The translations under genes and the position numbers were made by a program. Under the pieces are notes generated by a model. That model made no database searches. It saw nothing but the letters and a program-made list of their open reading frames with translations, and was not told the DNA's origin. Shown in pieces: positions 1 through 7,217 of a stretch of DNA of 12,203 bases. Numbering within the stretch: position 1 is the stretch's first letter; every line of letters starts with the position of its first letter. The stretch is from Acidobacteriota bacterium (GTDB lineage Bacteria; Acidobacteriota; Terriglobia; Terriglobales; Acidobacteriaceae). The stretch is taken from contig JAJXZK010000104.1 of NCBI GenBank assembly GCA_021780095.1, forward strand, positions 1-12,203, read 5' to 3'.

Positions 1-1075
1 GCGTATGCGCCTCCACAGGAGAAAATTCCTTGCCCCGGTGTTGCTTCCAGCTCAAAAATAGCGGGTTGGCGCCTTCAGCCTGAATCACGCTGATCCGCGG
101 CAGCCGATCGATCAGGCCCAGCGCGTGCAGCTCCAGAAATCCCTTCCCCAGCGCCGAACTGTTCGCCAAATTCCCGCCCGGTACAACCAAATGATCCGGC
201 GCCTGCCAGTCGAGCATTTCCGCCAGCTCAATCGCCGCCGTCTTCTGCCCTTCCAGCCGATACGGGTTCACCGAGTTCAGCAGATACACCGGCGCGCGCC
301 GCACCAGCTCCGCCAGCACCGACACGCAACCATCAAAATCTGTCTTCAGTTGGCAGGTGACGGCTCCGTAATCCAGTGACTGCGACAGCTTTCCCCACGC
401 CACTTTTCCCTCGGGAATCAGCACCAGCGACCTCATGCCGGCCCGTGCCGCATAGGCCGCCATTGAGGCCGACGTATTTCCCGTCGAAGCACACGCCACC
501 CATTCGAATCCCCGCTCATGCGCCACCGAGAGCGCCGCCGTCATCCCCGTATCTTTAAAGGAGCCGGTCGGATTCATCCCCTGGTGCTTGGCAAACAGCC
601 GCTCCACGCCCATGCTCGCGCCACAGCGCGGCAAATGATACAGCGGAGTGTTCCCTTCCTCCAGCGCCACCACGTGGCGCTCGTCCGCCATAAACGGCAA
701 TAACTCACGAAATCGCCATACCCCACTGCGATCGAGTCGCTCGCGCGACAACCGCCGTCCCCGCCAAAGCTCCTTCCAACCCTCCGCCCCGGGATACGAA
801 TCTGGGTGCCCCACGTCTCGCTCCTGAGACGCGGAATTTTTTGCGGGTGACCCATTCAAGACTTTTGTTAGCTTGAGTGGGGCCGTGGGAGACTGCCTGT
901 CATTTGCAAAAACCCCACCCGGCAGCAACTCCGGATACTCCACTTCAAACAAGTTGCCGCACTCGCGGCAGCGAAAATCCTCCGCCGCCTCCGCTCCGGC
1001 AATCTCCGTCCCACACCCGATGCAGTGCAATCGGTGCGCAGTTGTCGGCCCAGAAAGTGTTTGCTTTTCCATCAT
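1..1075 (-). CDS. thrC: Threonine synthase, N-terminal zinc ribbon type (3' end outside window)
   Basis: This PLP enzyme converts O-phosphohomoserine to threonine in the cytoplasm. The minus frame from the ATG at 1075 stays open to the left edge and gives 358 residues. It begins with a zinc ribbon (Cys18, Cys21, Cys36, Cys39). The PLP fold follows: EEGNTPL at 139-145, the Schiff-base Lys174 in NPTGSFKDTG, STGNTSAS at 197-204, the threonine-synthase stretch LLNSVNPYRLEGQKT at 265-279, and PGGNLANSSALGKG from 299. A second ATG at 1072 could equally be the start; neither has a Shine-Dalgarno sequence, and a TACGCT box lies 11 nt upstream. The linker between ribbon and PLP fold (about 58-98) is unusually long and is largely encoded by a palindromic repeat. 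The assignment is firm; only the C-terminus is missing. Confidence 0.95.
   Translation of the reverse strand, partial: MMEKQTLSGPTTAHRLHCIGCGTEIAGAEAAEDFRCRECGNLFEVEYPELLPGGVFANDRQSPTAPLKLTKVLNGSPAKNSASQERDVGHPDSYPGAEGWKELWRGRRLSRERLDRSGVWRFRELLPFMADERHVVALEEGNTPLYHLPRCGASMGVERLFAKHQGMNPTGSFKDTGMTAALSVAHERGFEWVACASTGNTSASMAAYAARAGMRSLVLIPEGKVAWGKLSQSLDYGAVTCQLKTDFDGCVSVLAELVRRAPVYLLNSVNPYRLEGQKTAAIELAEMLDWQAPDHLVVPGGNLANSSALGKGFLELHALGLIDRLPRISVIQAEGANPLFLSWKQHRGKEFSPVEAHT
801..889. repeat. Palindromic repeat embedded in frame in thrC
   Basis: This segment holds two hairpins. The first is a perfect 6-bp stem, CGTCTC (814-819) with GAGACG (826-831). The second is GACCCATTCAAG (849-860) with CTTGAGTGGGGC (872-883), pairing at 10 of 12 positions around an 11-nt loop. 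The outer GCCCCAC (808-814) also matches the complement of GTGGGGC (877-883). It starts with TGGGTGCCCCA (803-813), which recurs with one change (TGGGTGCTCCA) at 1136-1146 in the neighbouring spacer, also next to a hairpin. It encodes thrC residues 63-92, a low-complexity linker between zinc ribbon and catalytic domain, without breaking the frame. The exact ends are my estimate. Confidence 0.55.
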
Positions 1076-1077
1076 GG

Positions 1078-1094
1078 GATACGTCTAGCGTATC
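1078..1094 (-). promoter_or_regulatory. Inverted repeat and -10-like box just upstream of thrC
   Basis: GATACG (1078-1083) and CGTATC (1089-1094) form a perfect 6-bp inverted repeat with a 5-nt spacer, ending two bases from the thrC start. On the minus strand it contains TACGCT (1092-1087), a plausible -10 hexamer that would place transcription start only a few bases before the ATG. No convincing -35 is visible. It could be an operator overlapping the promoter, or chance. Confidence 0.25.
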
Positions 1095-1096
1095 AG

Positions 1097-1240
1097 GTCA
1101 TCCCTACCCATTTCCCCTCTCCCGTCAGCGAAGCTTGGGTGCTCCAGGTTCGCGCAGCTAACCTGGGATGAAGTTGGCGCAGAGATAGAGTTGTCATCCC
1201 GACCGAAGGTCGATCTGCCTGGGTGGGCCAACCTCGGTGG
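1097..1240. repeat. Degenerate dispersed-repeat cluster in the thrC upstream spacer
   Basis: GTCATCCC occurs at 1097-1104 and again at 1193-1200, extending to GTCATCCC[T/G]ACC. TGGGTGCTCCA (1136-1146) matches the thrC-internal repeat, and a third variant, TGGGTGGGCCA, lies at 1220-1230. Between them a hairpin pairs CCAGGTT (1144-1150) with AACCTGG (1160-1166) around a 9-nt loop. Open frames across this stretch look like translated repeat and resemble no protein I know. The similarity to repeats scattered through acidobacterial genomes is from memory, not from a search. Confidence 0.45.
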
Positions 1241-1433
1241 ATCGAAATTATCTGTCGCAAATCCTCCGCCTCCGCAGTCACCGCGTCCAAAACGGCGAGC
1301 CCGTCCCGTATGACGGCGAGGCCGAGCTGGGCGAGCATGGTCCACGCAAAATTGGATCGTCACGCGGGCGAGGTGGCATACTCCCCGTCGAATCGGCGAC
1401 AATGAGATTTCAGGGTACGAAGGGAGTGGCGAG
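1241..1433. other. Rest of gene-free spacer before the 57-residue ORF
   Basis: No recognisable protein, RNA or strong hairpin is visible. A weak promoter-like pair, TTGGAT (1352-1357) and CATACT (1377-1382) with a 19-nt spacer, points toward the downstream plus-strand genes. The stretch ends with the ribosome site GGGAG (1422-1426) of the next gene. Confidence 0.4.
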
Positions 1434-1607
1434 ATGACACAGCCGGATTCGCGTTGCCCGACCTGCGGTGCGCCGAGGGAAAAGAAGCAGCCAAGACCGA
1501 CGGAACCCTCCGCTTCGAAGAATAAGGAAGAATATCCGGAAATCGATCATCGCGGCGTTGTGATGCCCAGGCGCACGCGCGTCGGCGGCATCATCATGCC
1601 GCAGTAA
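1434..1607 (+). CDS. 57-residue CxxC mini-protein upstream of alaX
   Basis: This is a short ORF with ATG at 1434 and TAA at 1605-1607, preceded by GGGAG with a 7-nt gap. The protein begins MTQPDSRCPTCGAPREKKQP, so it has one zinc-knuckle-like CPTCG pair (Cys8, Cys11). A charged Lys/Pro/Glu-rich middle follows, then a short tail with VVMPRRTRVGGIIMPQ. Only two cysteines are present, so a full zinc ribbon would need dimerisation or other ligands. The stop lies 24 nt before the alaX start, and alaX has its own AGGAG, so the two genes are probably co-transcribed. I do not recognise a family. It is credible as a gene because of its ribosome site, codon pattern and placement, but it could be a non-conserved leader ORF. 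Confidence 0.55.
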   Translation: MTQPDSRCPTCGAPREKKQPRPTEPSASKNKEEYPEIDHRGVVMPRRTRVGGIIMPQ

Positions 1608-1631
1608 TCGCCGCCGCACATTTAGGAGATC

Positions 1632-2915
1632 ATGACAGAACGCCTCTACTCCAATGACTCATTGCTGACGACTTTCGATGCCGTCGTCACGGACATCCAG
1701 GAGGTTTCGCGTGCCAGCGGACAATCCTTGTGGCGGGTGGCACTCGATCGTTCGGCGTTTTATCCCACTGGCGGCGGCCAGCCCTATGACGTTGGCACTT
1801 TGATAGCCACTTCCCGCAGCGGAGCCGAATTGACCGCAGAAATTGTCGATGTAGAAGAGGACGAGCATGGCGAGGTATGGCACCACACGGCGAAGCCGCT
1901 GATCGCCGGCACTGCGGTGCGCGGCACTATCGATGCGGCGCGGCGGCTCGATCACGTGCAGCAACATTCTGGCCAGCATTTGCTATCGGCGGCGTTCATT
2001 GAAATTTGCGGAGCGCGGACGGTTTCTTTTCACCTTGGCGAAGCCAGTTCGACCATCGATCTCGAGGTCGATAACTTGACGGCGAGCACGCTGGAGCAGG
2101 TGGAAGATCGAGCTAACCAGATCATCGCGGAAGATCGACCGGTCACGATGAGCATTGTGCCGCGCGAACACGCCGAAAGCTTGCTGGCCGCGGGCGAATT
2201 GCGCAAGTTGCCGCCGCGTCAGGGCGACCTGCGTATCATCACCATAGCGGACTTTGACCGTAATGCCTGCGGTGGCACCCATGTTAGTTCGACCGGGCAA
2301 ATTGGTGGACTGCATCTGCGCGGACTCGAAAAAGTAAAGCAGGGGCTGCGAGTGGAATTTGTCTGCGGGGCTCGTGCCGCCCGCATGGCGCGGAATGATT
2401 TCAACCGATTGACGGAGGCGGCGCGACAGCTTTCCGTGGGATTGGAGGAAGTGCCGCAAGCCATTCAGCGCCTGCAGTCGGACGCGAAACATTCAGCCAA
2501 ACACACGTTGAAATTGACCAATGAATTGGCACAATATCAGGCGGCGGAGCTGGTTGCGCAGACGCCCATCGAATCTGGATTGCGAATGATTCAATTGCAA
2601 CTGACGGCAGCAAACCAGGTCGATGCGTCCTATGCGAAAATGCTGGCCAGCAAAATTGCGGCGCAGGCAAATCAAACGGTTTCGCTCCTAGGCTGGAAGC
2701 CGGAAGATGCCTCTGCACCGGCAACCGTGGTGTTGTCGAGGAGTGGCGATCTTGAGCTCGATTGCGGAACCGTGTTGCGGACTGCGTTAGCGACCCACGG
2801 TGGGCGCGGCGGTGGATCGAAAGATATGGCGCAGGGCTCTGTCCCGCTGGAAAAGTTGGAATCCCTCCTTAACGAGCTGACCGCACATTGTCAGGCGTCA
2901 ATCGCCGCGAAGTAG
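1632..2915 (+). CDS. alaX: AlaX-type alanyl-tRNA editing protein with DHHA1-like C-terminus
   Basis: This is a free-standing relative of the alanyl-tRNA synthetase editing domain, expected to hydrolyse mischarged Ser-tRNA(Ala) or Gly-tRNA(Ala) in the cytoplasm. The 427 residues show a beta-barrel start with FYPTGGGQPYD at 43-53, then the zinc ligands HSGQH (His112, His116) and CGGTH (Cys213, His217). A helical, coiled-coil-like part follows at about 250-310, and a DHHA1/C-Ala-like end with HGGRGGGSKDMAQG at 389-402. All four metal ligands are present. The length fits the long AlaX class that keeps the C-Ala-like domain. There is no aminoacylation core, so this is not AlaRS itself. AGGAG (1624-1628) precedes the ATG by only 3 nt, a short but usable gap. 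It follows the 57-residue CxxC ORF and converges on the symporter unit. Confidence 0.92.
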   Translation: MTERLYSNDSLLTTFDAVVTDIQEVSRASGQSLWRVALDRSAFYPTGGGQPYDVGTLIATSRSGAELTAEIVDVEEDEHGEVWHHTAKPLIAGTAVRGTIDAARRLDHVQQHSGQHLLSAAFIEICGARTVSFHLGEASSTIDLEVDNLTASTLEQVEDRANQIIAEDRPVTMSIVPREHAESLLAAGELRKLPPRQGDLRIITIADFDRNACGGTHVSSTGQIGGLHLRGLEKVKQGLRVEFVCGARAARMARNDFNRLTEAARQLSVGLEEVPQAIQRLQSDAKHSAKHTLKLTNELAQYQAAELVAQTPIESGLRMIQLQLTAANQVDASYAKMLASKIAAQANQTVSLLGWKPEDASAPATVVLSRSGDLELDCGTVLRTALATHGGRGGGSKDMAQGSVPLEKLESLLNELTAHCQASIAAK

Positions 2916-2933
2916 CGTCGGCGGCGCGCCCCG

Positions 2934-2953
2934 AGGCATCTATCAGTGCCTTT
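2934..2953 (+). terminator. Weak hairpin between convergent genes
   Basis: AGGCA (2934-2938) pairs with TGCCT (2947-2951) around an 8-nt loop and is followed by two further T residues. It sits just after the alaX stop and overlaps the end of the minus-strand gene. The stem is short and the T-tract minimal, so it is only a candidate terminator for alaX. Confidence 0.2.
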
Positions 2954-3209
2954 GAAGACGAGTTGGCGGCGCTTCATCTTTCGCCAAAATGACGGGCGGC
3001 GCATTCGCCACGCGGCGGCGATCGCGATACGCCAGCAACAGCATCGCCAGACCGAACAGCGACAGCACCACTCCCCAGACAAGATTGATGTCAATGCCCT
3101 GCGATTTTTGATAGATCGCGCTGCCGTGGGTGATCAGTCCATAGACCGCCATCATTCCCCCGGTCACAACGAACAGCAGCCCCAGCGGTAGCCGAATGTC
3201 GAGTCCCAT
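2943..3209 (-). CDS. Small two-helix membrane protein coupled to the symporter
   Basis: This is an 88-residue protein of unrecognised family. It has two predicted membrane helices, at about 7-27 (LPLGLLFVVTGGMMAVYGLI) and 41-60 (INLVWGVVLSLFGLAMLLLA). The basic sequence RDRRR after the second helix suggests a cytoplasmic C-terminal tail, and the roughly 12-residue loop between helices is polar. The ATG at 3209 follows the symporter stop by 22 nt and has a strong GGGAAGGG ribosome site, so it is almost certainly in the same transcript. Small accessory membrane proteins accompany some solute symporters, which makes a subunit or stabilising role possible, but nothing in the sequence proves it. 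Confidence 0.75.
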   Translation of the reverse strand: MGLDIRLPLGLLFVVTGGMMAVYGLITHGSAIYQKSQGIDINLVWGVVLSLFGLAMLLLAYRDRRRVANAPPVILAKDEAPPTRLQRH

Positions 3210-3231
3210 CGCAATTCCCTTCCCGTCCCGA

Positions 3232-5106
3232 CTACAAAAACACCAGGTTCAATACCACCACCATCGCCAGCACCAGAATCGCGAGCGACGCCGGCCGCTG
3301 ATACCACAGCAGATGCCCTTCCGCGGGCTTAGGCGTCAGCGAATAGACAAGGCCAACCAGATCTTTTTCCTCGCGCGGCTTTGTCATCAGGCTTAATCCG
3401 ATGGTCATGACGAAGCAAACGGCGAAGGCCCAGATCGCTGTCCAGAAGGTTTGCGCCATGGTACTGGGATACACGTGCAGCACCGCGATCCATCCGCCGT
3501 GGATGCCGACGCCGGAAACATCCGCGGGCAACGTCAGCCCCGTATGCAGCGCCGCCCCGCAGGTACCCGACAGCAATCCCCAGAAAGCGCCGTGGCCGGT
3601 GGTACGCTTCCAGAACATGCCCAGCAGAAATGTCGCCAGCAAGGGCGCATTCACAAACGAAAAGACCAACTGCAGCGCATCCATAATGTTGTTGAATGAG
3701 GTAACAAAATAGGCCGCACCTATCGACAGCGCGACCCCTCCGATCGTCGCCATCCGCCCCATCCAAAGGTAATGCGCATCGGTGCCGTGCTTGTGGATGT
3801 ACGACTGATAAATGTCGTAGGTCCACACGGTGTTGAAGGCAGTCACATTGCCTGCCATGCCGGACATGAAACTGGCGAGCAGTGCTGTCAGTCCCAATCC
3901 CAGCATTCCGGTGGGGAAAAAATGCAGCAGCATGTTCGGTGTCGCCAGATCGTAATCGAGTAGCGGCTTGCCCTTGTTATCCGTCAGCACGCGCCCATTT
4001 ACCGGATCGACCTTCACCGGGATCAATCCCCTGCCAATGGGAGCCGATGTCGCGTCAGAAGCCACGGCCGCGCCCCGCACGCCCGCTTGATTCGGCGCAG
4101 ATTGCGTCTGCCCCATCATTCGCTGTGACACCGTTGGAACCGAGAGGGCGATCAGTCCCGGCAGGATCACCAGGAATGGAAAGAACATTTTCGGAATGGC
4201 GGCGATCAACGGCACACGCCGCGCAGCCAGGTGCGATTCGGCGGCCATCGCACTCTGAATCACCAGAAAATCCGTACACCAATATCCGAAGGAAAGCACG
4301 AAGCCGAGTCCAAAGACAAGCGCATACCATTCCGTGCCGAGCGGGTTGGTACTGGCGTGGGCCATGCCGCGCCAGGAGTGCGTATACGCCGGTCCCAACG
4401 CGCGTTGAATGCCATGCCAGCCGCCCACGTTCTTCAGTCCAATCCAGACCAGCGGCATAAAGCCAGCGACAATCAAAAAGAATTGCAGCACTTCGTTATA
4501 AATCGCGCTGGTCAGGCCACCCAGCGAGATATAGCCAAGCACAATCACCGCGGACAGAAATATGGAGAAGTGAAAAATCCAGCTCAGAGGCAGGCCAAAA
4601 TGCAGGAACAACCCATCGAAAATATGCAGCACCTGGATCAGCTTGGCCATGGCGTACATGGAAATTCCGGAGGAAAACACTGTCATGATGGCAAATGAAC
4701 CGGCATTCCACGCGCGCGTTTTTTCGTCGTAGCGCAGCTTCAGATATTCCGGCACCGACCGCGCTTTGGACCCGTAATAGAAAGGCATCATGAACAGGCC
4801 GACAAATACCATCGCCGGAATGGCGCCGATCCAGTAAAACTGGCTGGTCGCGATACCATACTTCGCGCCCGAGGCGCCCATGCCAATGACTTCCTGCGCG
4901 CCCAGGTTGGCGGAGATGAAGGCCAGCCCGCACACCCAGGCCGGCAGCGCTCGGCCGGCCAAAAAAAAGTCCGTGCTGGTGCGCATGTGGCGTTTCAGCA
5001 GAAAGCCGATGCCCAGCACAAAGGCGAAATAAACCAGCATAATCAGCCAGTCGATCGCGGTCAGATTTGTTTTCAGGCCGATGGCCAGCGTGGAAGCAGT
5101 CAACAC
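3232..5106 (-). CDS. Sodium:solute symporter (SSS family, SGLT-like)
   Basis: This is an inner-membrane secondary transporter that probably couples Na+ to uptake of a small solute; SGLT-like members often carry sugars, but the substrate cannot be read here. The 624 residues are dominated by hydrophobic helices. Family hallmarks include FFLAGRALPAW at 47-57, the ANLGAQEVIGMGASG stretch at 66-80, SVPEYLKLRYD at 117-127, and ASFMSGMAGN...WTYDIYQ at 411-434. The start is GTG at 5106, supported by GAGGA (complement of 5114-5118) with a 7-nt gap. A hydrophilic loop at about 323-390 is long and probably extracytoplasmic. In the Na2-site helix the SS pair known from vSGLT reads S415-G416 in my hand alignment, so one expected serine is glycine. 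The TAG stop is followed 22 nt later by the two-helix protein. Confidence 0.93.
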   Translation of the reverse strand: MLTASTLAIGLKTNLTAIDWLIMLVYFAFVLGIGFLLKRHMRTSTDFFLAGRALPAWVCGLAFISANLGAQEVIGMGASGAKYGIATSQFYWIGAIPAMVFVGLFMMPFYYGSKARSVPEYLKLRYDEKTRAWNAGSFAIMTVFSSGISMYAMAKLIQVLHIFDGLFLHFGLPLSWIFHFSIFLSAVIVLGYISLGGLTSAIYNEVLQFFLIVAGFMPLVWIGLKNVGGWHGIQRALGPAYTHSWRGMAHASTNPLGTEWYALVFGLGFVLSFGYWCTDFLVIQSAMAAESHLAARRVPLIAAIPKMFFPFLVILPGLIALSVPTVSQRMMGQTQSAPNQAGVRGAAVASDATSAPIGRGLIPVKVDPVNGRVLTDNKGKPLLDYDLATPNMLLHFFPTGMLGLGLTALLASFMSGMAGNVTAFNTVWTYDIYQSYIHKHGTDAHYLWMGRMATIGGVALSIGAAYFVTSFNNIMDALQLVFSFVNAPLLATFLLGMFWKRTTGHGAFWGLLSGTCGAALHTGLTLPADVSGVGIHGGWIAVLHVYPSTMAQTFWTAIWAFAVCFVMTIGLSLMTKPREEKDLVGLVYSLTPKPAEGHLLWYQRPASLAILVLAMVVVLNLVFL

Positions 5107-5245
5107 AAATCAATCCTCGAGGTGCGCAGCGCGGCATGCCTCGCTCGGTCCTGATACCGAAACGGCGCAGCAAATTCGAATCTTACACTGGGCTTCCACG
5201 GGCTGCCCACTTCCTTCCCAGCCACTTCCCCTCTACTCTGGTAAT
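5107..5245. promoter_or_regulatory. Divergent promoter region between symporter and S55 gene
   Basis: Both flanking genes start outward from this 139-bp gap, so it must hold two promoters. On the minus strand TAAGAT (5185-5180) is a reasonable -10 for the symporter. On the plus strand TACTCT (5234-5239) is a possible -10 for the S55 gene, which has no Shine-Dalgarno sequence. Neither has a good -35. No operator palindrome is obvious. Confidence 0.3.
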
Positions 5246-5263
5246 GTGCCTATCTTTCTTCGA

Positions 5264-7132
5264 ATGCTTTTCCGTCCGGCCGCCTTCCTGATCATCGCGA
5301 CCTGCGCTTCGTCCATGGTGGCGCAGAATTCGCCCGCCGGCGCTTCTACGCCGGGACCTGCGGTGTCGCTCGCCACCCAACGGATGTATCCCTTGTCTCA
5401 GGTGCTTGCCGGCCAGCGCGGCACGGCGTACACGGTTCTGGTCGGAAGCAAACCGGAAGGCATCGATCTGGAGATTCTCGGTGTACTTCGGGACGCCATT
5501 GGTCCAGGCAAAGATATGATTTTGGCGCGACTGCTCGGCACCAAGGCAGAATACGACGGAGTGGTCGCCGGCATGAGCGGCAGCCCCGTCTACATAGACG
5601 GCAAATTGGTCGGAGCCATTGGATTCCGCATCGGCCAGTTCACCAAAGAGCCCATCGCGGGCATCACGCCCATTGCGCAAATGCTGGAAGTTGCGAAACA
5701 GGACGACCGACCCTCCGCGATGACTTCCGCAGCCGCATCGACGCCGGACACGTCACCGGATTCGGCGAACGCCGCGCCTGCACTGGCTGCGAACCAGCCC
5801 GCAAGCGCTTCTGCGGCGATGCCCTGGTCATCCGCCAACGACTCGGTAGTGCACCCCATTGAAACTCCGCTGGTTTTCGATGGATTTTCGCCGCAAGCCA
5901 TTCAGATGTTTCAGCAGCGCTTTCAATCCTACGGCCTCACTCCAGTTTCCGGATTAGGGAGCGCCACGCCCAATGCGGTCGATCCTGCCCCGATAGTGCC
6001 GGGCTCCGCAATCAGTGCCATCATCGTGTCGGGTGACTTCGACATGGCGGCGACCTGCACCGTCACCTACGTCGATCCCAAACGGCTGCTGGCCTGCGGA
6101 CATCCCATCACGCGCTTCGGCGATGTTTCCTTGCCGATGACGAAGGCCCAGGTTGTCGCCACGGTAGCTTCTTCGCTGGAGCCGATGAAGATTATCAACA
6201 CCACAGAGACAGTGGGATCGTTTACCCAAGATCGTGAATCCGGCATTCTCGGCGTGTTCGGAAAAAAAGCCAGCATGATTCCAGTGACTCTGACGCTCGG
6301 CGGCCCGTCGCGGCGTGCGCAGCCGCGCACGTATCACTTCTCCGTCGTCGAGCATCCGCGCCTCACTTCGGCGGCACTGCTCGCAACGGTGTATCAGGCG
6401 ATGCAGGATACCAACGACTATAACGATCCTTCCACCGATGAACTGCGCGGCGCCATCTCTATTGCAGGATTTCCGGACGTGCACATTGACGACTGGTTTG
6501 CGGCCACGAATCAGCAGCCGGCCAGTCTAGCCGTCGCGATTGCAGTGGCGCAGCGCTTCGAAAGCCTCTACAGCAACCCGCGCGAAATGCCTTCCATTCG
6601 GCAGGTCTCCTTGACGCTGGATACATCGCCGGGTAGACAGTCTGCTCGACTTGACGGCGCCCGCGTGCTGGAAAGCCGCGTTCATGCCGGCGATCATGTC
6701 ACCGTGGAAGCGACGCTACATCCGTACCGCGCGCCACAGCGCATACTGCGATGGACGGTTGCCTTGCCGGCCACGCTGCCGCCGGGCCAGGTTCGCCTGC
6801 TGATCAGCGATGGCGCCACGCTCGACCATACGCTGCATCTGATCCCCAATCCTTCCGCGCCGCCGTTGGGACTCGGCGCGACTATCGCGCGGCTGAACCG
6901 AATGCATCCGAACAATCTGTTGTACGCAACGCTGCTGGCACCGGTACCACAAGCCATGGTGCAGGGCCAGGATCTCCCGGCGGTTCCGCTTTCCATGGCG
7001 AATGTTCTACAGCCTGTGGAAAACAACGGCAGCTTCTCGATTGACGGCGAAACCGCCATCGCGCTGGCCTCTGAACATCTCGACATGACAGTCACCGGCT
7101 CGCAGGTTGTCACTATGGACGTTCAACCCTAA
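5264..7132 (+). CDS. Secreted SpoIVB/S55-type protein with permuted Ser and His halves
   Basis: The 622-residue exported protein begins with a signal peptide (MLFRPAAFLIIATCASSMVA, cleavage near 20/21). Residues 37-146 carry an S55-like segment with GMSGSPVYIDGKLVGAIGF, where Ser105 matches the SpoIVB catalytic serine motif. A low-complexity Ala/Ser/Pro linker follows (148-195). Residues 247-345 carry the second segment: VPGSAI, SGDFDMAATCTVTYVDP, CGHPI with His280 matching the SpoIVB catalytic His motif, and TQDRESGILGVFGKK. In SpoIVB the His comes first and the Ser last, so here the halves are swapped. The C-terminal half is mostly predicted beta structure of unknown role. Protease activity is not assured. 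The reading frame extends upstream to 5081, but that part overlaps the symporter and lacks a signal peptide. A GTG at 5246, right after a TACTCT box, is an alternative start that adds six residues. Cys14 is not a good lipobox because Thr precedes it. Confidence 0.85.
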   Translation: MLFRPAAFLIIATCASSMVAQNSPAGASTPGPAVSLATQRMYPLSQVLAGQRGTAYTVLVGSKPEGIDLEILGVLRDAIGPGKDMILARLLGTKAEYDGVVAGMSGSPVYIDGKLVGAIGFRIGQFTKEPIAGITPIAQMLEVAKQDDRPSAMTSAAASTPDTSPDSANAAPALAANQPASASAAMPWSSANDSVVHPIETPLVFDGFSPQAIQMFQQRFQSYGLTPVSGLGSATPNAVDPAPIVPGSAISAIIVSGDFDMAATCTVTYVDPKRLLACGHPITRFGDVSLPMTKAQVVATVASSLEPMKIINTTETVGSFTQDRESGILGVFGKKASMIPVTLTLGGPSRRAQPRTYHFSVVEHPRLTSAALLATVYQAMQDTNDYNDPSTDELRGAISIAGFPDVHIDDWFAATNQQPASLAVAIAVAQRFESLYSNPREMPSIRQVSLTLDTSPGRQSARLDGARVLESRVHAGDHVTVEATLHPYRAPQRILRWTVALPATLPPGQVRLLISDGATLDHTLHLIPNPSAPPLGLGATIARLNRMHPNNLLYATLLAPVPQAMVQGQDLPAVPLSMANVLQPVENNGSFSIDGETAIALASEHLDMTVTGSQVVTMDVQP

Positions 7133-7217
7133 ACGCCCAGTGGACGGTTGTGATGTACTTTAGGGAGTAAACCTTTTTCGCTTTGACCCAACCCAGGAAA
7201 GAAGAGAACCGACTTCG

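Noticed and set aside
1085..1402. Open frames on both strands in the spacer upstream of thrC
   Set aside because: The translations are repeat-derived, low in family resemblance and overlap each other; no ribosome site fits.
3882..4698. Plus-strand open frames inside the symporter
   Set aside because: They are shadows of a well-supported symporter frame and carry no motifs.
4496..5173. 225-codon minus frame overlapping the symporter start
   Set aside because: It reads the symporter in another frame; the symporter frame has the membrane helices, family motifs and GAGGA site.
5081..5263. N-terminal extension of the S55 protein
   Set aside because: It overlaps the start of the divergent symporter, and a signal peptide appears only from 5246 or 5264.
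5294..5305. Possible lipobox (IATC) in the S55 signal peptide
   Set aside because: Thr at the -1 position is atypical, and a normal signal-peptidase I site follows.
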